33,076 nt of DNA from Mesorhizobium sp. (GTDB lineage: Bacteria > Pseudomonadota > Alphaproteobacteria > Rhizobiales > Rhizobiaceae). The stretch is from NCBI GenBank assembly GCA_004020645.1, contig SAQL01000047.1, forward strand, positions 1-33,076. The letters are read 5' to 3'. The notes beneath the pieces were generated by a model. It was not told the origin of the DNA. It did no database searches and saw only the letters and a program-made list of their open reading frames with translations. The position numbers and the translations under genes were made by a program. Positions 1 through 7,817 of the stretch are shown in pieces (the first letter of the stretch is position 1; each line of letters starts with the position of its first letter).

Positions 1-52
1 TAGGGTCTGCGCCGCGTCGCTTCGCTCCTTGCTTCGCCCTAGGATGACGAAG
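1..52. repeat. Partial intergenic repeat at the window edge
   Basis: The first bases contain TAGGG (1-5) and CCCTA (37-41) as inverted ends around a CTTCGCTCC-rich core, followed by AGGATGACGA. From memory, this style of sequence (CTAGGGCGAAGCAAGGAGCG on the other strand) recurs between genes in Mesorhizobium and related genera. It is cut by the window start, so its full extent is unknown. No coding potential is evident. Confidence 0.4.
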
Positions 53-361
53 TGGGGGATGCTTCGGCTAATCTCCAACGTTTGCGATCTGCCAAGTTGT
101 GTGCGTCAAGTTCTGCAAAAATGGCATGGCATTCAGCGGTGACGTTGGCGTGTCCGCGGGCGCTGCCCCAGCAAGCGAAGCGGGGGGCGGTTGGCAAGCC
201 GCACCGTGACAGACGGCCAGCTACGGGTGCCCGCCAGCGCATCGAGACCGGCGGTGAAAGCACGGCCAACGTTGCGAAAACAAAGCAGGCCGAAAAGCGG
301 CGCTTGCGCTCGACTGCCGCCATGATTACCACAAATCAGCTTTCCATTTGGGGATCGACCG
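53..361. other. Gene-free leader upstream of pccB
   Basis: About 310 bases with open frames on both strands but none with a recognisable protein; the open frames have biased Arg/Ala/Ser composition typical of GC-rich shadows. Three TTTGCRAA-like words occur (TTTGCGA near 90, TTCTGCAAAA near 112, GTTGCGAAAA near 271). They resemble half-sites of the short-chain acyl-CoA regulator PccR described for propionyl-CoA carboxylase genes in other alphaproteobacteria, but the fit is loose. No clear sigma-70 promoter could be fixed. Confidence 0.3.
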
Positions 362-1894
362 ATGAAGGACGTGCTGAAGGAACTCGAGCGCCGCCGCGAT
401 ATGGCGCGCATGGGCGGCGGCCAGGCCCGTATCGATGCTCAGCACAAAAAGGGCAAGCTCACCGCGCGCGAACGCATCGACGTCTTTCTCGACGAGGGCT
501 CGTTCGAGGAGTTCGACATGTATGTCGAGCATCGCTCGACCGATTTCGGCATGGAGAAGACCAAGATCGCCGGCGACGGCGTCGTCACCGGCTGGGGCAC
601 CGTCAATGGCCGCCCGGTCTATGTCTTCGCCAAGGACTTTACCGTGTTCGGCGGCTCGCTGTCCGAGGCCCACGCCGAAAAGGTGGTCAAGGTGCAGGAG
701 ATGGCGCTGCGCAACCGCGCGCCGATCATCGGCCTCTACGACGCCGGCGGCGCCCGCATCCAGGAAGGCGTGGCAGCACTAGGCGGCTATGCCGAGATCT
801 TCCAGCGCAATGTGCTCGCCTCCGGCGTCATCCCGCAGATTTCACTGGTCATGGGTCCTTGCGCCGGCGGTGACGTCTATTCGCCGGCAATGACCGACTT
901 CATCTTCATGGTTCGCGACACCTCATACATGTTCGTCACCGGCCCGGACGTGGTGAAGACCGTAACCAACGAGACGGTCACCGCCGAGAGCCTCGGCGGC
1001 GCCTCCGTCCACACGACCAAGTCCTCGATCGCCGATGGCGCCTACGACAATGACGTCGAGGCGTTGCTGCAGATGCGCCGGCTGGTCGATCTGCTGCCTG
1101 CCTCCAATACGGCTGAGATCCCCGAGATCGAATGTTACCAGTCGGTGACCGATCACGATCTGTCGCTCGACCGACTGATCCCCGACAATGCCAATAAACC
1201 CTACGACATCAAGGAGTTGATCCTTAAAGTTGCCGATGAGGGTGACTTCTTCGAGATCCAGCAGGATTTTGCGAAAAACATCGTTACCGGCTTCGGGCGT
1301 GTCGAGGGCCGCACGGTCGGCTTCGTCGCCAACCAGCCGATGGTGCTGGCTGGCGTGCTCGATTCTGACGCCAGCCGCAAGGCGGCGCGGTTCGTGCGCT
1401 TCTGCGACTGTTTTTCGATTCCGATCGTCACCTTCGTCGACGTTCCAGGCTTCCTGCCGGGTACCGCGCAGGAATATGGCGGGCTGATCAAGCACGGCGC
1501 CAAACTTTTGTTCGCCTATGCCGAAGCGACGGTCCCGAAGATCACCGTCATCACCCGAAAGGCCTATGGCGGCGCTTATGACGTGATGGCGTCAAAGCAT
1601 CTGCGCGGCGACATGAACTATGCCTGGCCGACGGCGCAGATCGCGGTGATGGGCGCTAGGGGGGCGGTCGAGATCATCTATCGCAAGGACATCGGCGATG
1701 CGGAGAAGATCGCAGCGCACACAAAGGCTTACGAGGATCGCTTCCTGTCGCCCTTCGTCGCCGCCGAGCGCGGCTATGTCGATGAGGTGATCATGCCGCA
1801 TTCGACCCGCCGCCGCATTGCGCGTGCGCTGCGCATGCTGCGCAACAAGGACATGCAGAACCCCTGGAAGAAGCACGACAACATTCCGTTGTGA
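362..1894 (+). CDS. pccB: Propionyl-CoA carboxylase beta chain (carboxyltransferase)
   Basis: This is the carboxyltransferase subunit of biotin-dependent propionyl-CoA carboxylase. It moves the carboxyl group from carboxybiotin to propionyl-CoA to give methylmalonyl-CoA, feeding odd-chain, branched-chain and propionate carbon into succinyl-CoA in the cytoplasm. The 510 residues are the normal length and cover both crotonase-like halves. Visible are the N-domain GGARIQEGV (129-137), GPCAGGDVYSPA (165-176), and the C-domain VPGFLPGTAQEYGG (361-374) and RKAYGGAYDVM (399-409). Asp407 in the last motif sits at the position known in Streptomyces PccB to favour propionyl-CoA; acetyl-CoA enzymes have Ile there. 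The ATG follows GGGGAT at a usable distance. The biotinylated alpha chain gene is not beside it here; the next gene is convergent, 35 bp away. Methylcrotonyl-CoA carboxylase is the alternative, but the motifs favour PccB. Confidence 0.95.
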   Translation: MKDVLKELERRRDMARMGGGQARIDAQHKKGKLTARERIDVFLDEGSFEEFDMYVEHRSTDFGMEKTKIAGDGVVTGWGTVNGRPVYVFAKDFTVFGGSLSEAHAEKVVKVQEMALRNRAPIIGLYDAGGARIQEGVAALGGYAEIFQRNVLASGVIPQISLVMGPCAGGDVYSPAMTDFIFMVRDTSYMFVTGPDVVKTVTNETVTAESLGGASVHTTKSSIADGAYDNDVEALLQMRRLVDLLPASNTAEIPEIECYQSVTDHDLSLDRLIPDNANKPYDIKELILKVADEGDFFEIQQDFAKNIVTGFGRVEGRTVGFVANQPMVLAGVLDSDASRKAARFVRFCDCFSIPIVTFVDVPGFLPGTAQEYGGLIKHGAKLLFAYAEATVPKITVITRKAYGGAYDVMASKHLRGDMNYAWPTAQIAVMGARGAVEIIYRKDIGDAEKIAAHTKAYEDRFLSPFVAAERGYVDEVIMPHSTRRRIARALRMLRNKDMQNPWKKHDNIPL

Positions 1895-1929
1895 TGCGCT
1901 GATGTCGCGAAAGCAACCACGGCAAAAGC

Positions 1930-3936
1930 TCACTCCGCTTCCGCCGAGCCGAACCCCGCGCCCTTCGTCGCGCGGACGGCGCCCGACCACGGCGTGGCAT
2001 GATTGTCGATGCGCATCTGGAAGATAAAATAGGTCGGCGAGCAGAAGCCGATACCTTCCACCTTGCCGCTACCAGGCGTATCGGGCGGCAGCGACTGGCA
2101 CATATGATCCTCGCGGCAGAAATGATCGGCCAGCAGGCCGGCCTGTTGCCGCGATTAACGGCGCGCCGTCGAGGCACTGGTCGAAATTGTTGGTCGCCAC
2201 GCAAATGTCGAATTTTTTCCCGCCGACGAGCCCGCAGATCTCGTTCGGCATCGTCTTGCCCGGCTTGAAGCCGGCAAAGGCACGGTCTTTGTCATTGCAT
2301 CCGCGATAGGCGATGCCGGCCGGCACACCGATCTTCGGCGGCCGGCAGGTATAGGCGGTGCGCGCGAAATGTCGGTGGCGAAGGCCGCGAGCTGGCCTGT
2401 AATGCTGTAGCGGTCATTGAAAGGCTTCGTGACGTTGCTGGCGATCAAGCCGGTCAGACATGGATGGCCGGAGAACATCTTTTCGCTGTCCTTGGGCAAC
2501 AGGCATTGCGCCAGTCTCGTCCGCACGCCCGATGCAGTCGCCAGCACCGTGCAGACGGTGCCGCCGCCGCGTTGCCAGCCCGCAGCGAAGTGCTTTGCGT
2601 CCTCCGGCATCAGACACGGCATCGCCACCTCGGCCGGCACATAGGCGACTTCGCCGGTGTCCTGCCATGCGGCCGGGGGCGCGAAGGACAGCGGGCGGAG
2701 GCGGTTCGGCTCCTTGCCCTCGACGGTCGCGCGCAGCCACGCCTCGCGCCGCGGCATCTCGGCGTGGAGATGCGGCGAGATGCCGACTTCGATGCGGTTC
2801 AGCGGCGATGTGGTCTTGTCGTCGAGGCCGATGAAATGGAAGCCGGCGGTCGAACCCGCCTGATGGCAACCCTGGCAGGCGCCATTATCCAGCCGCTCGA
2901 CCAGCGCTTCCGGCGTGCGCACCAACTTCAGCGCGGAATAGTCGAGCCCAGAAAATTCCGCGGGCTGGAACAGCGGCGTGAACGGGTGATTGGCCTGCCT
3001 TACGCTGCCAAAAGTCGACCACGAGATGACTTTCTTCGCCAGGAATTCATCCGGGATTTCGTGGACACCGAGATCGACCGCCGCGAGATTGGCGCCGATA
3101 TAGTCGGCAAGTTTTGCTTTCAGAGCGGCGTTTTCCGATAGCAGCGCCACATCCGGCGTGTTTTCCAGCGGCTTTTCGCTGACCGTCTCTCCATCGATAC
3201 CGAAAATCCGCATGAGATAGGCGGCCTGCCCGCCGAATTCGGTCTCCTGGCCGGAGGGAAAGCGCACCACCTGGGCGTTGAGCTCGAGCTGCTTGAAGCT
3301 CAGCCCGGCCTTCTCCAGCGGCCCGCCGATGAGCCAGCCGATGTCGACGGTCTCATCGAGCTGCGGCGTCCAGCGCCCGGCAACGCCGACGCAGCCGCCG
3401 TCGGCGTCCGGCGCGGCGCTGTAGATGGCATTGAAGTTGAACGGCAGGCGCGAGGCCAGAACCTTGCCGTTTTTCTTGAAGCTGTAGGCAAGGCGATAGA
3501 TGAAACGCACCTCGCCGCAGCGCCCGTCGCCTCGTATATCGGCGAAATCACGCCGATCGAGCCGGTTGACGACACCGACCAGCCGGAAACGGGCGGCGTC
3601 GGTCTTCAGCCAGCGCATGTCCATGATGCGGCCGACATTGCCGTCGGCAACTTCGTAGAGCGGCCGCCCGCCAGCCTTCATCTCGGCCCGCAGCGCGGCG
3701 ACATCGCCGGCAACCGTTTCGACGATCCGGTGATAGGCCGGCGCCTTGTCATAGAGCGTCTTCAGGTCGCCCTTGCCGTCGACGCCAAAAATGCCGGCGA
3801 AGCCAAAACCCTTGGCGTCGAGGGCGGCGAGCAAGGCCGGATCGTCGACGATCATCACCGGACCTTCGGCACGCGCGAGGTTGGCTAGGAAAAGGTTGGC
3901 GAAAATCACAGCGATCAAGGCGAGCCGACGGTTCAT
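1930..3936 (-). pseudogene. Exported single-haem (CxxCH) protein, broken by two compensating frameshifts
   Basis: No named family recognised. The first 525 residues read cleanly: a signal peptide (1-23, cut after ARA), a long mixed domain, a c-type haem motif CQGCH (354-358), and several further Cys residues (C140, C182, C441, C462, C478, C493). A periplasmic or surface haem protein is inferred. Near base 2362 (after ATDISR) the sensible sequence jumps to another frame (TAYTCRPPKIGVPAG...), continues through NEICGLVGGKKFDICVATNN, and near 2150 returns to the original frame as LLADHFCREDHMCQS, ending FGSAEAE-stop at 1930. Unrepaired, the frame stops at 2155 after 593 residues with an Arg/Ser-rich tail; repaired, it gives about 668. 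The first shift fits one missing base (or two extra), the second one extra base around GTTAATCG. Either a recent mutation pair or assembly errors would explain this. The start ATG overlaps the nnr stop by 4 bp (ATGA), suggesting coupled translation. Confidence 0.7.
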
Positions 3937-5465
3937 TCAGCGGTCATCCCGTTGCGATTTTCGGCAAGCTCGCGCAGCAGCGGCACCAGCGCCAGCGGCA
4001 AGTCTTCAGCGATCAGCCCAGGCCCGAAACGGCTGCCGGCCTCAGCATGAATCCAGACTGCCGCGCAGGCGGCTTCGAAAGCCGGCATGCCTTGCGCCAG
4101 GAAGCCGGCAATGACCCCCGACAGCACGTCGCCCGAACCGGCTGTGGCCAGCCATGGCGCGCCGTTGCCGTTGATCGCCGCCCTGCCATCGGGCGCCGCG
4201 ATCACCGTGTCAGCGCCCTTGTAGACGACGATGGCGCCGGCGCGCTTGGCGGCAGAGCGCGCCTTGGCCAGCTTGGAAAAATTCTTGTCTCCGGCGATGT
4301 CCGCAAACAGCCTGGCGAATTCACCCTGATGCGGCGTCAGCACCAGCGCTGGCGCGTCCAGACGATGGGCGGCTTCGAACAGAACGTTCGGGGTATCGCG
4401 AAACGCGGTGATGCCATCGGCATCGAGCACCACCCCGTCGACCCTGCCGTCTTGCCGTTGTCCGGCGGCCAGCACGCCGAGGGCAAAATCGCGGGTTTTT
4501 TCGCCGACGCCAAATCCGGGTCCGAGGACGAAAGCCGACGGCCGGCGGCCGTCGATGAATTCCTGTACGTCCGCGATGCTGTCGGCCTTTTTCAGCATGA
4601 TCGAAGTCAGATGCGCGGCATTCACCTGCACGGCGTTCGCCGGCGACAGCACGGTCACCGCCCCTGCCCCGCTTCTGGCCGCGGCAAGCGCCGATAGCCG
4701 TGCCGCACCCGTCGCCGACGGCCCGCCGGAAAAGACGCCGACATGGCCGCGCCTGTATTTATGCGTGTCGACGGCTGGAATCGGGAAACTTTCTAACCAA
4801 AGCGGCGGGGTGTTCTCGAAGGTCCGCGGTTCAAGCTGCGCAATGATCCTATCGCCGATGCCGATGTCGGCAAGCACCAGCTCGCCGCACATCTCGCGCC
4901 CAGGCAACAGCAGATGGCCGGGCTTTTTTCGCGCGAACGTCACCGTGAACCGGGCGCGGAATGCCTGGCCGAGAATCTGGCCGCTCTCGCCTGACACGCC
5001 TGAGGGCAGATCGACCGCAACGACGGGCAGGTTCAGTTCTGTCGCAACCTCGACCACCCTGGCGGCATCGCCGGATAGCGGCTTTGACAGCCCTGCCCCA
5101 TAAAGCGCATCGACCAGGATCTCACCTGTCTCGGCAGCAAATTCCGATAGCGGCCGAGGCCTGACCGGGCACTCCGAAGCAGCGAGCGCAGCGTCGCTGC
5201 CGGCTTTGGGCGAGCCGGATGCCCACAGCAAGACGTCGACGGCGCTATCCCTAAGAATGCGGGCGACGACATATCCATCGCCGCCATTGTTGCCGGGCCC
5301 GCACAGCACGTGGACGCGCCTGGCAGCCGGAAAATGGGCGAGCACCACTGCAGCGACCGCGGCACCTGCATTGCGCATCAGGCCGATGCCGTCGCGTGGT
5401 CCGGCGGAGATCGTCAACCGGTCGGCCTCAGCCATTTCGGCCGGAGACAAAATTTCATTGCTCAT
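3933..5465 (-). CDS. nnr: Bifunctional NAD(P)H-hydrate epimerase / ADP-dependent (S)-NAD(P)H-hydrate dehydratase
   Basis: This enzyme repairs hydrated, inactive NADH and NADPH. The N-terminal YjeF_N domain (about 1-215) interconverts the R and S hydrates, and the C-terminal ribokinase-like domain (about 225-505) dehydrates the S form using ADP or ATP. Seen in the sequence are GPGNNGGDGYVVA (56-68), VDLPSGVSGE (151-160), LTPHQGEFARL (376-386) and the nucleotide-binding NGNGAPWLATAGSGDVLSG (432-450). The length of 510 matches the two-domain bacterial form. The ATG at 5465 is chosen; an in-frame TTG at 5495 would add ten residues outside the conserved domain. It is the first gene of a two-gene unit with the haem-protein gene, which it overlaps by 4 bp. 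It diverges from glnB across 379 bp. Confidence 0.92.
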   Translation of the reverse strand: MSNEILSPAEMAEADRLTISAGPRDGIGLMRNAGAAVAAVVLAHFPAARRVHVLCGPGNNGGDGYVVARILRDSAVDVLLWASGSPKAGSDAALAASECPVRPRPLSEFAAETGEILVDALYGAGLSKPLSGDAARVVEVATELNLPVVAVDLPSGVSGESGQILGQAFRARFTVTFARKKPGHLLLPGREMCGELVLADIGIGDRIIAQLEPRTFENTPPLWLESFPIPAVDTHKYRRGHVGVFSGGPSATGAARLSALAAARSGAGAVTVLSPANAVQVNAAHLTSIMLKKADSIADVQEFIDGRRPSAFVLGPGFGVGEKTRDFALGVLAAGQRQDGRVDGVVLDADGITAFRDTPNVLFEAAHRLDAPALVLTPHQGEFARLFADIAGDKNFSKLAKARSAAKRAGAIVVYKGADTVIAAPDGRAAINGNGAPWLATAGSGDVLSGVIAGFLAQGMPAFEAACAAVWIHAEAGSRFGPGLIAEDLPLALVPLLRELAENRNGMTAE

Positions 5466-5645
5466 GGATGCCGATCCGCATTGGCTCAAGCCCAATCCTT
5501 GTGGTCAAAACATTGTCCAGTTTTCGGTTCGAAGCAAACGGTGATGAAATGGCACGATCTATAAGCACATCGTTGGCGACAATGGCTTCGCCGAAGCACG
5601 TTTGCCTGCAAAATGCTCTATCTGCCCAATTATTGTGCGGACGGA

Positions 5646-5662
5646 AGCACCGACAATGTGTA
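5646..5662 (+). promoter_or_regulatory. Candidate NtrC-binding dyad upstream of glnB
   Basis: AGCACCGACAATGTGTA fits the enteric NtrC consensus TGCACY-N5-RGTGCA at eight of twelve defined positions. Its centre is about 140 bases upstream of the predicted sigma-54 start, a usual distance for an NtrC enhancer. It is a single, imperfect site, so this remains an inference. Confidence 0.4.
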
Positions 5663-5768
5663 GGTTCCCGGTATCGATGACGCATCCAACGCAGCGAATG
5701 ACGCGAATTTACCCCCCAACGCGGCATGGCATCGAAATCGCGTGATACCGCTTCGAATCTCCTCAAAT

Positions 5769-5784
5769 TGGCACAATTCGTGCT
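5769..5784 (+). promoter_or_regulatory. Sigma-54 (-24/-12) promoter of glnBA
   Basis: TGGCACAATTCGTGCT matches the sigma-54 consensus TGGCACRNNNNTTGCW at all but one defined base, with GG at 5770-5771 and GC at 5782-5783 in exact register. Transcription would start near 5795, giving a 50-base leader before the glnB ATG at 5845. Rhizobial glnBA is known to be transcribed under NtrC and RpoN control, which fits. Confidence 0.8.
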
Positions 5785-5844
5785 TGAAGGAGGCGCAAGC
5801 GGGGCTCACAACCCGTCTTTTTGGCAGTGGAGGCCACTTTTTAC

Positions 5845-6183
5845 ATGAAAAAGATCGAAGCGATCATCAAGCCGTTCAAGCTAGACGAAGTGAAGGAAGC
5901 GCTTCAGGAGGCCGGGCTGCAAGGCATCACCGTTACGGAGGCCAAGGGTTTTGGCCGCCAGAAGGGCCATACCGAACTCTATCGCGGCGCTGAATATGTC
6001 GTGGATTTTCTGCCCAAGGTGAAAATCGAGGTCGTGCTCGGCGACGAGGCGGTCGAAGGCGCGATCGAAGCCATTCGCAAGGCGGCCCAGACCGGCCGCA
6101 TCGGCGACGGCAAGATCTTCGTCTCCAACATCGAGGAAGTCGTGCGCATCCGCACCGGCGAAACAGGGATGGACGCGGTCTGA
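5845..6183 (+). CDS. glnB: Nitrogen regulatory protein PII
   Basis: PII is a cytoplasmic trimer that binds ATP/ADP and 2-oxoglutarate and is uridylylated by GlnD when glutamine is low. It then controls NtrB phosphatase activity and GlnE adenylylation of GSI. The 112 residues are the standard length. The T-loop GRQKGHTELYRGAEYVVDF (37-55) carries the uridylylation target Tyr51, and the B-loop TGRIGDGKIFV (83-93) binds nucleotide. ATG at 5845 is chosen because MKKIEAIIKPFKL is the universal N-terminus and TGGAGG lies 11 bases upstream; a TTG at 5821 would add eight unlikely residues. The gene is followed by glnA after 54 bp. GlnB is preferred over GlnK because of this linkage to glnA rather than amtB. 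Confidence 0.96.
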   Translation: MKKIEAIIKPFKLDEVKEALQEAGLQGITVTEAKGFGRQKGHTELYRGAEYVVDFLPKVKIEVVLGDEAVEGAIEAIRKAAQTGRIGDGKIFVSNIEEVVRIRTGETGMDAV

Positions 6184-6237
6184 GCTTTCTGATTTCAGAT
6201 CATTTCCTCGAAACGTCATCAGACAGGGAAACATGAC

Positions 6238-7647
6238 ATGACGACAGCCAAAGACATCATGAAGCAGATCAAGGACAACGACGTGAAATTCGTTGACCTG
6301 CGCTTCACAGATCCGAAGGGCAAGCTGCAGCACGTGACGATGGATGTCGTTGAGGTCGAGGAAGACATGTTTGCCGACGGCGTCATGTTCGATGGGTCCT
6401 CCATCGCCGGCTGGAAGGCGATCAACGAGTCCGACATGGTGCTGATGCCCGACACCGAGACGGTGCATATGGACCCGTTCTTCGCGCAGTCGACCATGGT
6501 CATCCTGTGCGATATCCTCGATCCGATCTCCGGAGAATCCTACAACCGCGACCCGCGCGGCACCGCCAAGAAGGCTGAAGCCTATATGAAGGCGGAAGGC
6601 ATCGGCGATCAGATCTTCGTCGGCCCGGAAGCCGAGTTCTTCGTGTTCGACGACGTCAAGTACAAGGCCGATCCGTACAACACCGGCTTCAAGCTCGACT
6701 CCACCGAATTGCCGTCCAACGACGACACCGACTACGAGACCGGCAATCTCGGTCATCGTCCGCGCATCAAGGGCGGCTATTTCCCGGTGCCACCGATCGA
6801 CTCGGCGCAGGACATGCGCTCTGAAATGCTGACCGTGCTCGCTGAAATGGGCGTACGCGTCGAAAAGCATCACCACGAAGTGGCCGCTGCCCAGCACGAA
6901 CTCGGCATCAAGTTCGACACGCTGGTCCGCAACGCCGACAAGATGCTTATCTATAAGTATGTCGTGCATCAGGTTGCTAACGCCTACGGCAAGACGGCCA
7001 CCTTCATGCCGAAGCCGGTCTTCGGCGACAACGGCTCGGGCATGCACGTCCACCAGTCGATCTGGAAGGAGGGCAAGCCGACCTTCGCCGGCAATGAATA
7101 TGCCGGCCTTTCGGAGAGCTGCCTGTTTTACATCGGCGGCGTCATCAAGCACGCCAAGGCGATCAACGCCTTCACCAACCCGCTGACCAATTCCTACAAG
7201 CGCCTGGTGCCGGGCTATGAAGCGCCGGTGCTGCTCGCCTATTCGGCCCGTAACCGCTCTGCCTCCTGCCGCATTCCATTCGGCTCGTCGCCGAAGTCCA
7301 AGCGCGTCGAGGTCCGCTTCCCCGATCCGGGCGCGAACCCCTACCTCGCCTTTGCCGCCATGCTGATGGCCGGCCTCGACGGCATCAAGAACAAGATCCA
7401 TCCGGGACAGCCGATGGACAAGGATCTCTACGACCTGCCGCCGAAGGAACTGAAGAAAATCCCGACCGTCTGCGGCTCGCTGCGCGAAGCTCTCCAGAGC
7501 CTCGACAAGGATCGCGGCTTCCTGAAGGCCGGCGGCGTGTTCGACGACGACCAGATCGACAGCTATATCGAGCTCAAGATGGCCGAAGTGATGCGCTTCG
7601 AAATGACCCCGCATCCGGTCGAATACGACATGTATTATTCGGTCTGA
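6238..7647 (+). CDS. glnA: Glutamine synthetase type I (GSI)
   Basis: GSI joins ammonia and glutamate with ATP to make glutamine; it is a cytoplasmic dodecamer. The 469 residues include the latch region MFDGSSIAGWKAI (50-62), the active-site stretch VGPEAEFFVF (128-137), NGSGMHVHQS (265-274) and NRSASCRIP (339-347). Tyr398 in MDKDLYDLPPKE (393-404) is the conserved adenylylation site of the beta subtype, so GlnE should switch it off when nitrogen is plentiful. The ATG at 6238 has AGGGAA eight bases upstream; another ATG five bases earlier is out of frame. Transcription probably comes from the glnB sigma-54 promoter, and a strong hairpin follows the stop. GSII is encoded convergently next door. 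Confidence 0.98.
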   Translation: MTTAKDIMKQIKDNDVKFVDLRFTDPKGKLQHVTMDVVEVEEDMFADGVMFDGSSIAGWKAINESDMVLMPDTETVHMDPFFAQSTMVILCDILDPISGESYNRDPRGTAKKAEAYMKAEGIGDQIFVGPEAEFFVFDDVKYKADPYNTGFKLDSTELPSNDDTDYETGNLGHRPRIKGGYFPVPPIDSAQDMRSEMLTVLAEMGVRVEKHHHEVAAAQHELGIKFDTLVRNADKMLIYKYVVHQVANAYGKTATFMPKPVFGDNGSGMHVHQSIWKEGKPTFAGNEYAGLSESCLFYIGGVIKHAKAINAFTNPLTNSYKRLVPGYEAPVLLAYSARNRSASCRIPFGSSPKSKRVEVRFPDPGANPYLAFAAMLMAGLDGIKNKIHPGQPMDKDLYDLPPKELKKIPTVCGSLREALQSLDKDRGFLKAGGVFDDDQIDSYIELKMAEVMRFEMTPHPVEYDMYYSV

Positions 7648-7665
7648 GCGGATCGGCTTAGGGAC

Positions 7666-7707
7666 AAACAAAAACCCCGCCGGAGCGATCCGGCGGGGTT
7701 TTTGTTT
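7666..7707. terminator. Strong bidirectional terminator between glnA and glnII
   Basis: AAACAAAAACCCCGCCGG (7666-7683) and CCGGCGGGGTTTTTGTTT (7690-7707) form a perfect 18-bp stem with the 6-base loop AGCGAT. The GC core flanked by A5 and T5 runs makes it a Rho-independent terminator on either strand. It lies 19 bases after the glnA stop and 110 bases beyond the glnII stop. Confidence 0.93.
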
Positions 7708-7779
7708 GGGATGGAGAACACTCAATCGAGCAGTTGGTGTTGTCGCCATTGGCAAAAGGCCGACGCGACTAGAGCGAGA

Positions 7780-7809
7780 CACGGCGCAGACACAGACGTC
7801 TGCGCCGTG
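7780..7809 (-). terminator. Second hairpin downstream of glnII
   Basis: CACGGCGCAGAC (7780-7791) and GTCTGCGCCGTG (7798-7809) make a perfect 12-bp stem around ACAGAC. It begins eight bases after the glnII stop and has no T-run, so it may stabilise the mRNA 3' end or help pausing rather than terminate alone. Confidence 0.55.
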
Positions 7810-7817
7810 AGCGATGC

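Larger units (their letters stand above)
5466..5844. other. Intergenic control region between nnr and glnB
   Basis: This divergent spacer is AT-richer than its neighbours and contains no convincing gene. On the glnB side it carries an NtrC-like dyad (5646-5662) and a sigma-54 promoter (5769-5784). A second GCAC/TGCA pair near 5595 has the wrong spacing for NtrC. Nothing certain was seen for the nnr promoter. Confidence 0.6.

Noticed and set aside
39..332. 97-residue open frame on the minus strand upstream of pccB
   Set aside because: Low-complexity Arg/Ala/Ser composition, no family features, no clear ribosome-binding site, and it runs into an edge repeat.
5555..5572. Another TGGCACG sigma-54-like -24 element
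   Set aside because: The -12 GC is missing at the required distance.
5590..5612. Second NtrC site (GCAC...TGCA) upstream of glnB
   Set aside because: Half-sites are one base out of register with the NtrC consensus.
5455..5766. 103-residue minus-strand frame in the nnr-glnB spacer
   Set aside because: It overlaps the nnr start region and the glnB enhancer region, and its sequence has no recognisable features.
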